Source: CAZQXD01 sp964597315 (GTDB taxonomy: Bacteria; Pseudomonadota; Gammaproteobacteria; Competibacterales; Competibacteraceae). Taken from it: DNA of 33,800 nucleotides. The position numbers and the translations under genes were made by a program. Shown here piece after piece: positions 6,164 to 14,292 of the stretch. The notes below the pieces were generated by a model. That model was not told the origin of the DNA, ran no database searches, and saw only the letters and a program-made list of their open reading frames with translations. The stretch lies in assembly GCA_964597315.1 (NCBI GenBank), contig CAZQXD010000045.1:1-33800 (forward strand). The letters run 5' to 3'. Within the stretch, counting starts at the first letter, position 1, and every line of letters starts with the position of its first letter.

Positions 6164-7942
6164 ATGAATCTTGATGCCTGGCTGGCCATCGCCGTGGTCG
6201 TATCCTGCGTAGTCATCCTGGCCCGGGGTAATATACCCCCGGAGCTGGTGTTGCTGGCGGGCATGATTGTCTTGTTCACCACCGGCGTACTCACGCCCGC
6301 CGAGGCTTTGGCCGGGTTCTCCAATGAGGGCCTGATCACCGTGGCCATGCTCTACGTGGTGGCGGCGGGCATTCAGGAGACCGGCGGCATGGACTTTCTG
6401 GTGCGCCATGTGCTGGGCAGGCCCAAGACCCTGGTCAAGGCTCAGGCCCGGCTGATGCTGCCCGCCGCCCTGATGAGCGCCTTTCTCAACAATACCCCGG
6501 TGGTGGCCACCTTCATGCCCGCTGCCCTGACCTGGGCCAAGCGCCGTCGGCTCTCCCCTTCCAAGCTGCTATTGCCCCTGAGCTATGCCGCCATTCTGGG
6601 AGGCACCTGCACCCTGATCGGCACCAGCACCAATCTGGTAGTCAACGGCCTGCTGATTGCCCGGGACGCGGACTACGGGCTGGCTTTGTTCGAGATTGCC
6701 TGGGTGGGGGTGCCAGTCACCGCCATCGGCCTGGGCTATGTGCTGCTGTTAGGGGACCGGCTGCTGCCGGAGCGGGTGCCGGCGGCGGCGGTATTCAACA
6801 ATCCCCGGGAGTACACCGTGGAGATGCGGGTGGAGGACAAGGGGCCGCTGGTTGGCAAAACCGTCGAGGAGGCGGGCCTGCGCCATTTGCAAGGGCTGTA
6901 TCTGGTGGAGATCGATCGGGACGGACGGATTATCACCGCCGTGGGCCACCATGAACGGCTGCGGGCCGATGACCGGCTGGTGTTCGCCGGGGTCACCGAG
7001 TCGGTGGTGGAGCTACAGAAGATCAACGGCCTGCGGCCTTCGGCGGAGCCGTCTTTCAGCCTGGAAGACGACGTTCCCGAACGCTGTCTTGTAGAAGTGG
7101 TGGTGTCTCCCCAGTGCGCGCTGCTGGGTTGGACCATCCAAGAGGGGCGATTCCGGTCTATCTACGGGGCTTCGGTGATCGCCGTGGCCCGCAACGGTCG
7201 GCGCATCCTCGGCAAGCTGGGCAAAATCCGTCTGCAACCCTCCGATACCCTGCTGCTGGCGGTTCGGCCATCGTTTCTGGAGCGCCATCGCAACTCCCGG
7301 GATTTTCTATTGGTGTCCTCCGTGGATGAGTACACGCCGCCGCGCCATGAGCGGGCCTGGCTGGCCTGGGGGATTTTGGGGCTGGTGGTGATGGTGGCCA
7401 CCGTCGGCTGGATGAGCATGCTCAACGCCGCCCTGCTGGGGGCAGCGGCCATGTTGATCGGCGGCTGCTGCACCCTCGGCGGCGCCCGACGCAGCATCGA
7501 CACTCAGGTACTGCTGGCCATCGCTGCGGCTTTCGCCCTGGGCAAGGCCCTGGATGTATCCGGGGCCGCCCGGCTGGTGGCCGAAGGGTTTCTGGGGCTG
7601 GCTGGCGATAATCCCTGGCTGGTGCTGGTCTGCGCCTACATCATGACCTCGTTGCTGACCGAATTGGTCACCAACAATGCCGTGGCGGTGCTGATGTTTC
7701 CTATCGTCATGGCCACCGCCGAAGCCCTAGGGGTCAGCCATCTGCCCTTTGTGATCGCGGTGATGATCGGCGCGTCGGCCAGCTTCGCCACCCCCATAGG
7801 CTATCAGACCAATCTCATGGTCTACGGTCCCGGCGGTTATCGGTTTTCCGACTATCTGCGCATAGGCATCCCTTTAAATATTCTGGTGGGGATCACTGCC
7901 TTGGCGGTAATCCCCCTGGCCTGGCCGTTTACGCCCTTATGA
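6164..7942 (+). CDS. SLC13/DASS-type anion permease with two internal RCK_C (TrkA-C) domains
   Basis: This 592-residue inner-membrane transporter has an N-terminal helix bundle (about 1-205), a cytoplasmic insert (about 210-400) and a C-terminal bundle (about 405-592). The transport signature occurs in both halves: NNTPVVATFMP and GTSTNLVVNG in the first, TNNAVAVLMFP and TPIGYQTNLMVYGPGGY in the second, as in sodium/dicarboxylate or sulfate symporters. The insert reads as two consecutive RCK_C modules (GPLVGKTVEEAGLR and CALLGWTIQEGRFR), as in E. coli YfbS-like proteins and algal/cyanobacterial sulfate permeases. The start is the ATG at 6164, where the first transmembrane helix begins. An in-frame ATG 31 codons upstream would add a Cys/Pro-rich stretch unlike the family. 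Substrate is unresolved: sulfate or another oxyanion fits the sulfur context, but dicarboxylates are possible. Confidence 0.88.
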   Translation: MNLDAWLAIAVVVSCVVILARGNIPPELVLLAGMIVLFTTGVLTPAEALAGFSNEGLITVAMLYVVAAGIQETGGMDFLVRHVLGRPKTLVKAQARLMLPAALMSAFLNNTPVVATFMPAALTWAKRRRLSPSKLLLPLSYAAILGGTCTLIGTSTNLVVNGLLIARDADYGLALFEIAWVGVPVTAIGLGYVLLLGDRLLPERVPAAAVFNNPREYTVEMRVEDKGPLVGKTVEEAGLRHLQGLYLVEIDRDGRIITAVGHHERLRADDRLVFAGVTESVVELQKINGLRPSAEPSFSLEDDVPERCLVEVVVSPQCALLGWTIQEGRFRSIYGASVIAVARNGRRILGKLGKIRLQPSDTLLLAVRPSFLERHRNSRDFLLVSSVDEYTPPRHERAWLAWGILGLVVMVATVGWMSMLNAALLGAAAMLIGGCCTLGGARRSIDTQVLLAIAAAFALGKALDVSGAARLVAEGFLGLAGDNPWLVLVCAYIMTSLLTELVTNNAVAVLMFPIVMATAEALGVSHLPFVIAVMIGASASFATPIGYQTNLMVYGPGGYRFSDYLRIGIPLNILVGITALAVIPLAWPFTPL

Positions 7943-8002
7943 GGAACCTTACCCAGGTCGCGCCGCTCCCATGTCCATGGTCATTGATCCAGGAGTCTTC
8001 CC

Positions 8003-8365
8003 ATGCACAGCCTTTTGCTGGTGGCCCACGGCAGCCGCCGGGCCGCGTCCAACGACGAAGTGCGGGTCCTGACCCAGGCCTTGTCCGCCCGGGCCGGGGG
8101 GCGCTTCGACACCGTGACCTGCGCCTTTTTGGAGTTGGCCGATCCGTCCATCCCCGAGGGCCTGGAAGCCTGTATCCGCCAGGGCGCCCAGCGGGTGGTG
8201 GTGCTGCCCTATTTTCTGGCCGCCGGCCGTCATGTGGTGGAGGACATCCCTGCCTTGGTGGAGCCGGTGCGCCAGCGTCATCCGGGAGTGGCGATCCAGA
8301 TCGCCTCCCATCTGGGGGCCGCCGAGGGCCTGGCCGGGCTGCTGCTGTCTCTGGCGCCGGATTGA
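8003..8365 (+). CDS. CbiX/SirB-like sirohydrochlorin chelatase-family protein, short form
   Basis: This 120-residue single-domain protein carries the LLLVAHGSRR motif with the metal-coordinating His9, followed by ELADPSIPEGL and VVVLPYFLAAGRHVVEDIPAL. The second His in the GRHVVEDI segment matches the class II chelatase pattern. Short CbiX (CbiXS) proteins act as homodimers and insert Co2+, Ni2+ or Fe2+ into sirohydrochlorin during cobalamin, F430 or siroheme synthesis. A chelatase would suit siroheme for sulfite reductase in a sulfur bacterium (inference). An AGGAG lies about 9 bases before the ATG. The gene lies 60 bases after the permease and may be cotranscribed. Which metal is inserted cannot be read from the sequence. 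Confidence 0.88.
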   Translation: MHSLLLVAHGSRRAASNDEVRVLTQALSARAGGRFDTVTCAFLELADPSIPEGLEACIRQGAQRVVVLPYFLAAGRHVVEDIPALVEPVRQRHPGVAIQIASHLGAAEGLAGLLLSLAPD

Positions 8366-8488
8366 ACCCCTGGCCGCGCCCGGCGCTGCTCCGATGCCGC
8401 CCAGGAACAATGGCCCTCCATACCCCAGACCCACCCTTGAACGCAGCGCCCCGGCAACAGTATGGCGCTCAACGACTCAGGAGAACCC

Positions 8489-8788
8489 ATGGCCAAGCGC
8501 AAGCCCAAGCTGTCCCGCAACCGCAGCGAACTGGGTTGGACCCTGATCGCCGCCGCCGCCGCCGTGGTGGCCGGCCTGGCCGCTCGTAAGGCTTTGGATG
8601 CGGGTTGGCGGGCGAGCCGCAAAGCACCGCCCCCGGAGAATCCGGCCATGCCAGACACCACCTGGACCGAGGCCCTGGCCTGGACCGCCGCCACCAGTCT
8701 GGTGGTGGGTCTGGCCCGGCTGCTGGCCCAGCGCGGGGCCGCAGTCGGTTGGCGACGGGCCACCGGGCGGCTGCCGCCGAATGTCTGA
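8489..8788 (+). CDS. DUF4235 small membrane protein
   Basis: This 99-residue protein has a basic N-terminus (MAKRKPKLSRNR) and two hydrophobic segments. The first, about 14-32 (GWTLIAAAAAVVAGLAARK), is followed by a conserved GWR-PPxNPAxPDTTW loop. The second, about 59-75 (ALAWTAATSLVVGLARLLAQRGAA), is followed by GWRRATGRLPP. This arrangement matches DUF4235 proteins, best known from actinobacteria. The start at 8489 was preferred over an upstream in-frame ATG (8462) because AGGAG lies 8 bases before it and the family begins near here. No function is known. The two-helix hairpin topology with a proline-rich loop is what can be seen. It lies between the chelatase and the convergent photolyase. 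Confidence 0.75.
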   Translation: MAKRKPKLSRNRSELGWTLIAAAAAVVAGLAARKALDAGWRASRKAPPPENPAMPDTTWTEALAWTAATSLVVGLARLLAQRGAAVGWRRATGRLPPNV

Positions 8789-8798
8789 ACGGCGCCCA

Positions 8799-8823
8799 TG
8801 GCCGCTCCTGGCGGGGGCGGCCA
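8799..8823. terminator. Hairpin between convergent genes, possible bidirectional terminator
   Basis: A perfect 7-bp stem (TGGCCGC 8799-8805, GCGGCCA 8817-8823) with an 11-base loop fills the short gap between the stop codons of the DUF4235 and photolyase genes. There is no T tract on either side, so termination is uncertain. Confidence 0.35.
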
Positions 8824-8824
8824 C

Positions 8825-10219
8825 TCAGGGATCTAGTGTGGCCACCAGCTTATCCACCTTGGCCATATAGCCCTCTATATCGCATTTGCGCTTGAGCCCT
8901 CCCGCCGACATATAGCGCACCGTGCCGAACACCGCCCGCTCCCCCCAGGGCCGGTCGTGCATGCCGAACACCCAGGCCACCCCGGCGTAGGAATTGGCGT
9001 CCCGGCCGTCCAGAAAATAGCGGTTGTTCAGGTACAAGGCGGATTCGAAGGCGTATTGGGGCGTGTTGCACCATTCGAGGATTTTCTTGCCCCAGTACAT
9101 ACGCATGTAATTATGCATATAGCCGGTATGGCGCATCTCCTTCATGGCGGCGTTCCAGTACGGGTCGTGGGTTTCGGCGTCTTCCAGTTGCCCACGGGTG
9201 TAGCCCTGCTCCCGGGGGTCGTCCTTATGGGCTTCCAGGGTTTTTTTGGCCCAGTCCGGCAAGCAGCGGTAGTTATCGTAGTGTTCGTGGTATTCCACGA
9301 AGTTTATGGACAACTCCCGGCGCACGATCAGTTCCTCGATAAAGGCGTCCTTGTCCGTGTCCCGCTGGTCCGGGGAGTTGCGCATGGCCAGGGCTAGCCA
9401 CAGGGGCGAAACCTGGCCGAAATGCAGGTATTTGCTCATATGGGACACGTCATCGGTCTGGGGCTGGTTACGGTGTTCGGTGTAGCGGTCCACGGTGGTC
9501 AGAAACCGGCTGAACAGGCGCTTGGCTTCCCGGGTCCCGCCCTTGAATAATCGCCCCACCGGCGGCACCGAACGATCCAGCTTGAGGCTGTCCACCAGGG
9601 CCTGGGGGTCGGACAGGTCCAGGCCGTCGGCGGGCAGGTTCAGGGAGTCCTTGTCCAGAGGCGTGGTGTTCAGGGCGATCAGGTAATCGTCCAGGTGACG
9701 GTGGAGCTTGGGGCGCAGGGTGCGGGCCGCATACTCGGCCTTGGGAGAGACCACCTCCACGGGCACCACTACATCGCTTTCCACCTGTATCACCGGGCAG
9801 TCCGCCGCAGCCGCCAGGCGCTGGCGCCAGTGTTTCTGGTGGCGCAGATAGCCCCGGTCGCAGACCGTCAGCGCCGCGTGGCGGGACGCCGCCAGGGCCA
9901 CCTCGGCGGGATGGCCCCGGTGGACCGCGAAGCGGATGCCGCGCCGCTCCAGGCCCTGTTCCACATCCCGCAAGCCGTCCACCATAAAGGCATAATGCCG
10001 GAGATTGGCCTCTGGATAGTCATCCATCAGCCCGAACACCACGTAAAGCCGCAAGCCCAGCCTGTTGGCCTGTTGGATGGCGTATTCCAGGGCATGGTTG
10101 TCCTCGGCCCGCTGGGACTGCTGCATCCAGTACAGCACGTAATCGCCCTGGCGGGGGGAGCGGTCGTTGAGGGCAGTGACACGGGTCGGTTGGATATGAC
10201 GGCTGGCCATGAACAGCAA
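8825..10219 (-). CDS. Class II CPD photolyase (deoxyribodipyrimidine photo-lyase)
   Basis: This 464-residue FAD enzyme reverses UV-induced cyclobutane pyrimidine dimers using blue/near-UV light. The N-terminal alpha/beta domain (about 20-150) starts with GDYVLYWMQQSQRAEDNHALEYA, which is diagnostic of class II rather than class I photolyases. The C-terminal helical FAD domain (about 230-464) has SKYLHFGQVSP, RRELSINFVEY, HTGYMHNYMRMYWGKKILEW, LNNRYFLDGRDANSYAGVAW and FGTVRYMSAGGLKRK, all class II hallmarks. Length is normal. The start at 10219 has a second in-frame ATG three codons on (10210) that would serve equally well. An intrinsic terminator separates it from the upstream binding-protein gene, so it probably has its own promoter. 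Confidence 0.96.
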   Translation of the reverse strand: MLFMASRHIQPTRVTALNDRSPRQGDYVLYWMQQSQRAEDNHALEYAIQQANRLGLRLYVVFGLMDDYPEANLRHYAFMVDGLRDVEQGLERRGIRFAVHRGHPAEVALAASRHAALTVCDRGYLRHQKHWRQRLAAAADCPVIQVESDVVVPVEVVSPKAEYAARTLRPKLHRHLDDYLIALNTTPLDKDSLNLPADGLDLSDPQALVDSLKLDRSVPPVGRLFKGGTREAKRLFSRFLTTVDRYTEHRNQPQTDDVSHMSKYLHFGQVSPLWLALAMRNSPDQRDTDKDAFIEELIVRRELSINFVEYHEHYDNYRCLPDWAKKTLEAHKDDPREQGYTRGQLEDAETHDPYWNAAMKEMRHTGYMHNYMRMYWGKKILEWCNTPQYAFESALYLNNRYFLDGRDANSYAGVAWVFGMHDRPWGERAVFGTVRYMSAGGLKRKCDIEGYMAKVDKLVATLDP

Positions 10220-10299
10220 GCTCCCGGTAGTGGGTGGTTCCAGGGCTTGGAAAGCCGGGACCGGGAAAAATTCAGGGCTTGAGAACTGTCTGGGGTCAG

Positions 10300-10330
10300 A
10301 AAAAGCCTCCGGGGAGAGCGCCCCGGAGGC
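10300..10330 (-). terminator. Intrinsic terminator of the TRAP binding-protein gene
   Basis: On the minus strand a perfect 10-bp stem (GCCTCCGGGG / CCCCGGAGGC; plus-strand arms at 10305-10314 and 10321-10330) with a 6-base loop is followed by five T residues. It lies 21 bases beyond the stop codon of the DctP-type gene and just before the photolyase gene. Confidence 0.9.
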
Positions 10331-10351
10331 GGAATGGGCGCGGGTTTTGGG

Positions 10352-11443
10352 CTAGCCCTGCTTGGCGCCGCTAGCCCGGGCGTTGAGGTAGGAGCGCTCG
10401 GAGATGTTATGCCAGGCAATGGCCTGGTCGCGGAATTTCTTGAAGGATTCGTAGACTTCCTTGGAGGCGGGGTCCTTGTCGGCCACCTCGGCCACCACCT
10501 GGTCCGAGAGTTCCTTGATCTTTCGCAACACCTCGGTCGGGAACTCCCGCAGTTCCACGTTGTGCTTCTCTATCAGGTCCTGGAGGGCCTGATTGTTCTT
10601 GGCGGTGAAGTCGGCCAGCATGTCCTGGTTGGCCACCCGGCAGGCGTTGCGGACGACGGATTGCAGGTCTGGGGGCAGGGCGTCGAAGGCTTTTTTGTTG
10701 GTGAAGCATTCCAGGGTGGTGCCTGGCTCGTGCCAGCCCGGGTAGTAGTAGTATTTAGCCACCTTGAACAGACCGAAGGCCAAGTCGTTGTAGGGACCGA
10801 CCCACTCGGTGGCGTCGATGGCCCCCGATTGCAGGGACGTGAAGATCTCGCCGCCGGGCAGGCTCACCGGCGTACCCCCGGCCCGGGACAAAACCTCGCC
10901 CCCCAGCCCGGGAATCCGCATCTTCAGGCCCTTGAGGTCATCCACAGTATTGATTTCCTTGTTGAACCAGCCGCCCATCTGGACGCCGGTATTGCCGGCT
11001 GCGGCGGGCACTAGGCCGAATTCTCCGTAGATTTTCTCCCACAACTGCATGCCGCCGCCGTGGTAGAGCCAAGAATTCATTTCCTGGGCGGTGAGGCCGA
11101 AGGGCACGGCGGCGAAGAACTGGGCCGCCTCGGACTTGCCTTTCCAGTAATAGCTGGCCCCATGGCCCATTTCGGCGGTGCCCCGGGACACAGCGTCGAA
11201 GCACTCGAAAGGGGGGACCAACTCGCCGGCGCCGTAGACCTTGACCTGGATACGCCCGCCACTCATCTCCTTGAGCAGTTCCGCCAGATACTCGGCGCCG
11301 GTGCCCAAACCCGGGAAGTTCTTGGGCCAGGTGGTGACCATCTTCCACTTGATGGTCTCCTGGCCCAGGGCCGGGGTCACCGAAGCGGCGGTGGTCAGGG
11401 CGGCGCCGGCGCCGGCCGTTTTGATGAAATCGCGTCTTTTCAT
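10352..11443 (-). CDS. TRAP transporter solute-binding protein, TakP-like
   Basis: This 363-residue periplasmic binding protein of the DctP family has a twin-arginine-type leader (MKRRDFIKTAGAGAALTTAA), with probable cleavage after PALG or ALGQ near residue 26. The mature part has FPGLGTGAEYLAELLKEMSGG, GAGELVPPFECFDAV, YHGGGMQLWEKIY, GNTGVQMGGWFNKEINTVDDLKGLKMR, GAIDATEWVGPYND and YYYYPGWHEPG. These are closely similar to TakP, the 2-oxoacid-binding protein of Rhodobacter, including the Arg and Trp/Glu positions around the ligand carboxylate. TRAP systems need DctQ and DctM membrane subunits, and neither is present in this window, so the protein is an orphan here. It is bounded by a clear terminator and a 145-base divergent region toward ubiD. 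The ligand (a 2-oxoacid or other monocarboxylate) is inferred. Confidence 0.93.
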   Translation of the reverse strand: MKRRDFIKTAGAGAALTTAASVTPALGQETIKWKMVTTWPKNFPGLGTGAEYLAELLKEMSGGRIQVKVYGAGELVPPFECFDAVSRGTAEMGHGASYYWKGKSEAAQFFAAVPFGLTAQEMNSWLYHGGGMQLWEKIYGEFGLVPAAAGNTGVQMGGWFNKEINTVDDLKGLKMRIPGLGGEVLSRAGGTPVSLPGGEIFTSLQSGAIDATEWVGPYNDLAFGLFKVAKYYYYPGWHEPGTTLECFTNKKAFDALPPDLQSVVRNACRVANQDMLADFTAKNNQALQDLIEKHNVELREFPTEVLRKIKELSDQVVAEVADKDPASKEVYESFKKFRDQAIAWHNISERSYLNARASGAKQG

Positions 11444-11588
11444 TGGATGTTATCTCTCCTTCATGAGGTGGCAGGATGCTACCGGATTGGGGCGGCAGCC
11501 TCCCGGATGATACTAGTGGAGTGGCGATGGCTAGGCAAATCGCTACAATGCCCGCCTGGCCTTCCACCCCCACCGGGAGTCGGTGACC

Positions 11589-13055
11589 ATGAAATACAAA
11601 GATCTGCGCGATTTTATGACCAAGCTGGAAGATCGGGGGCTGTTGCGACGGGTGAGCGCGCCGGTGGACCCCCATCTGGAAATGACCGAGATTTGCGACC
11701 GGGTGCTGCGCGCCGGTGGGCCGGCCATTTTGTTCGAGAAACCCAAGGGCCACACGGTGCCGGTGCTGGCCAATCTGTTCGGCACCCCGGAGCGGGTGGC
11801 CCTAGGCATGGGCGAGGAGAGCGTGACGGCCCTGCGGGAGGTGGGACGGCTATTGGCCTTTCTCAAGGAGCCGGATCCCCCCAAGGGTCTAAAAGAAGCC
11901 TGGCAGTCCCTCCCCGTTTTCAAGAAAGTACTGGACATGGCGCCCAAGAAAATCTCCCGCCCCCCCTGTCAGGAGCGGGTATTGGAGGGGGAGGCCGTGG
12001 ACCTGGCCCGGTTGCCGGTACAAACGTGCTGGCCCGAAGACGCCGGACCGTTGATCACCTGGGGCCTGGTAGTCACCAAAGGTCCCCACAAACCCCGCCA
12101 GAACCTGGGTATTTACCGCCAGCAGGTGATCGGCCGCAACCGGGTAATCATGCGCTGGCTGTCCCACCGGGGCGGCGCCCTGGATTTCCGGGAATGGCGC
12201 GAAGCCCATCCCGGACAGCCGTTTCCGGTGGCCGTGGCCTTGGGGGCGGACCCGGCCACCATCCTGGGGGCGGTCACCCCAGTGCCGGACACCCTGTCGG
12301 AGTATGCTTTCGCCGGGCTGTTGCGGGGCGCCCGCACCGAGTTGGCCCGCTGTCTAGGCTCGGACCTCCAGGTGCCGGCCAGCGCCGAGTTCGTGCTGGA
12401 GGGGGTCATCCACCCGGACGACACCGCCCCGGAAGGCCCGTTCGGGGACCACACCGGTTATTACAACGAAGTGGATACGTTTCCGGTGTTCACCGTGGAG
12501 CGCATCACCCACCGGTCCGACCCCATTTATCACAGCACCTATACAGGACGTCCCCCGGACGAACCGGCCATTCTGGGGGTGGCCCTGAACGAAGTGTTCG
12601 TGCCCATCTTGCAAAAGCAGTTTCCAGAGATCCGGGATTTCTATCTGCCCCCGGAGGGATGTTCCTACCGGTTGGCAGTGGTAAGCATGAAAAAACAATA
12701 CCCCGGCCACGCCAAGCGGGTGATGCTGGGGGTGTGGTCGTTTCTGCGCCAGTTCATGTACACCAAATTCGTGATCGTGGTGGATGACGATGTGAACACC
12801 CGTTCCTGGGAGGACGTGATCTGGGCCATGACCACCCGCATGGACCCGGCCCGGGACACGGTGCTGATCGAAAACACCCCCATCGACTACCTGGACTTCG
12901 CCTCGCCGGTGTCGGGGCTAGGCTCCAAGATCGGTTTCGACGCCACCAACAAATGGCCCGGAGAGACCACCCGGGAGTGGGGTCGGCCAATCCGCATGAG
13001 CGAGGCGGTCAAGACGCGGGTAGATGGGATCTGGGAAGCCCTGGGCCTGGACTGA
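11589..13055 (+). CDS. ubiD: 3-octaprenyl-4-hydroxybenzoate carboxy-lyase
   Basis: This 488-residue decarboxylase removes the ring carboxyl in ubiquinone synthesis, using the prenylated flavin made by UbiX. Family segments are present throughout: KYKDLRDFMTKLE at the start, NLFGTPERVALGMG, PVQTCWPEDAGPLITWGLVVTKGP, LGIYRQQVIGRNRVIMRWLSHRGGALDF, EFVLEGVIHPDDTAPEGPFGDHTGYYNE and KIGFDATNKWPGE. Arg in the YRQQVIG/NRVIMRW region and Glu in PEGPFGDHTG are in the usual prFMN-site context. The ATG at 11589 has GGGAG nine bases upstream; a GTG two codons earlier (11583) is possible. The following reductase gene mirrors the ubiD-fre neighbourhood of enterobacteria. Confidence 0.97.
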   Translation: MKYKDLRDFMTKLEDRGLLRRVSAPVDPHLEMTEICDRVLRAGGPAILFEKPKGHTVPVLANLFGTPERVALGMGEESVTALREVGRLLAFLKEPDPPKGLKEAWQSLPVFKKVLDMAPKKISRPPCQERVLEGEAVDLARLPVQTCWPEDAGPLITWGLVVTKGPHKPRQNLGIYRQQVIGRNRVIMRWLSHRGGALDFREWREAHPGQPFPVAVALGADPATILGAVTPVPDTLSEYAFAGLLRGARTELARCLGSDLQVPASAEFVLEGVIHPDDTAPEGPFGDHTGYYNEVDTFPVFTVERITHRSDPIYHSTYTGRPPDEPAILGVALNEVFVPILQKQFPEIRDFYLPPEGCSYRLAVVSMKKQYPGHAKRVMLGVWSFLRQFMYTKFVIVVDDDVNTRSWEDVIWAMTTRMDPARDTVLIENTPIDYLDFASPVSGLGSKIGFDATNKWPGETTREWGRPIRMSEAVKTRVDGIWEALGLD

Positions 13056-13156
13056 CAGTCAGGCTGGAGCCGGGCGTGTATCATTTCGATTTTGGCGCTG
13101 TCGAATCGGGGAACAGGAGAGCTGACCCTGTTGCAGCCGTTTACCAACTCTGGAGG

Positions 13157-13198
13157 CGCGCTTTCCTCTCCGCCCTGAACGGCGGGATTTTTAGCGCG
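13157..13198 (+). promoter_or_regulatory. Nested stem-loop in the leader of the reductase gene
   Basis: An outer 6-bp stem (CGCGCT 13157-13162, AGCGCG 13193-13198) encloses an inner hairpin (CCGCC 13170-13174, GGCGG 13181-13185), followed inside the outer loop by ATTTTTA. It ends 18 bases before the start codon at 13217. The inner hairpin plus T run resembles a weak terminator that the outer stem could compete with. This is a shape seen in the sequence only; no regulator is implied. Confidence 0.35.
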
Positions 13199-13216
13199 AA
13201 TACTCGATGAACCGTC

Positions 13217-14254
13217 ATGTCCTATAAGATTACCCTTCGACCCAGCGGTCACACGTTTTTCGCCGAGGCTGGGGAGAATATCCTCGAAGCCTCCCTGCGT
13301 GAGGTCAATATTGGCCTGCCTTATGGCTGTCGCAACGGCGCCTGTGGGGCCTGCCTGGGCAAGGTGGTGGAGGGTCGGGTGACCTATCCGGGGGCTGTCC
13401 CTCCAGGGGTTAGCGACAGGGAACGGGCAGAGGGCAAGGCGCTGCTCTGCCAAGCCCATCCCCTGTCCGACCTGGTGATCCAATCTCGGGAGGTGGGCGC
13501 CGCCCGGGATGTGGAGGTCAAGACCCTGCCCTGCCGAGTGGTGGGAATGCAGAAACTGGCCCCGGACGTGATGCGCCTGTACCTGAAACTCCCGGCCACC
13601 GAGCGCCTACAGTTTCTGGCCGGCCAGTATATCGATATCCTGCTCAAGGAAGGCCGACGCCGGGGATTTTCCCTGGCTAATGCTCCCCATGCCGATGAGT
13701 GTCTGGAATTGCACGTGCGCCACGTACCCGGTGGCAAGTTCACCACCCAGGTATTCGAGAGCCTCAAAGAGAAAGCTATCCTGCGGTTTCAGGGTCCATT
13801 GGGGTCGTTTTTTCTGCGGGAGGAGCTGGTGCGGCCGATCATTATGATGGGCGGAGGCACGGGTTTCGCGCCCCTTAAGAGTATGCTGGAACACGCATTT
13901 CATATCGACATCAAGCGACCGATTCACTTGTACTGGGGCGCCCGGACCCGGGAAGATCTGTATCTCCATGAACTGGTGGAAGGCTGGATGGACAAACACC
14001 CCGGCTTTCTCTATACGCCGGTACTCTCCGAGCCTAAGCCCGAGGACAAATGGCAAGAGCGCAGCGGCTGGGTCCACGAGGCGGTGCTGGCCGACTACCC
14101 GGATTTGAGCGGTCACGATGTCTATATGAGTGGCCCACCTCCCATGATCCGGGTCGCCCGGGCTGCTTTCGCGTCCCGGGGACTGCCAGATGAGCAGTTG
14201 TTTTTCGACTCCTTCGAGTTTTCCTCGGACAGCCGGGGGACCAGTGACCCCTAG
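13217..14254 (+). CDS. NAD(P)H-flavin/ferredoxin-domain reductase (CDP-6-deoxyglucoseen reductase-like)
   Basis: This 345-residue electron-transfer protein has three domains. A plant-type [2Fe-2S] ferredoxin (1 to about 90) carries Cys38, Cys43, Cys46 and Cys78. A flavin-binding beta-barrel (about 100-195) has the RGFSLANAP motif. An NAD-binding domain (about 205-345) has GGGTGFAPLKSML and a C-terminal FFDSFEF. This is the architecture of phenol-hydroxylase reductases and AscD/E3-type enzymes. Placement after ubiD, as fre is in E. coli, suggests it supplies reduced flavin or electrons for the prFMN/ubiquinone branch or for a hydroxylase (inference). A 161-base gap with a leader stem-loop separates it from ubiD, so it may have its own promoter. 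The cluster ligands are complete. The natural acceptor is unknown. Confidence 0.9.
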   Translation: MSYKITLRPSGHTFFAEAGENILEASLREVNIGLPYGCRNGACGACLGKVVEGRVTYPGAVPPGVSDRERAEGKALLCQAHPLSDLVIQSREVGAARDVEVKTLPCRVVGMQKLAPDVMRLYLKLPATERLQFLAGQYIDILLKEGRRRGFSLANAPHADECLELHVRHVPGGKFTTQVFESLKEKAILRFQGPLGSFFLREELVRPIIMMGGGTGFAPLKSMLEHAFHIDIKRPIHLYWGARTREDLYLHELVEGWMDKHPGFLYTPVLSEPKPEDKWQERSGWVHEAVLADYPDLSGHDVYMSGPPPMIRVARAAFASRGLPDEQLFFDSFEFSSDSRGTSDP

Positions 14255-14260
14255 GGGATC

Positions 14261-14281
14261 GGGAGGGGATGGCCCCCTCCC
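14261..14281. terminator. Hairpin between convergent reductase and hemY genes
   Basis: A perfect 8-bp stem (GGGAGGGG 14261-14268, CCCCTCCC 14274-14281) with a 5-base loop fills the gap between the two convergent stop codons. It lacks a T tract in both directions, so it is only a candidate terminator. Confidence 0.4.
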
Positions 14282-14292
14282 GCAGGTTTGGC

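Noticed and set aside
11060..12787. Very long plus-strand frame across takP and ubiD
   Set aside because: It is antisense to takP and out of frame with ubiD. The translation is Gly/Pro/Arg-rich without domains, a common artefact of high-GC DNA.
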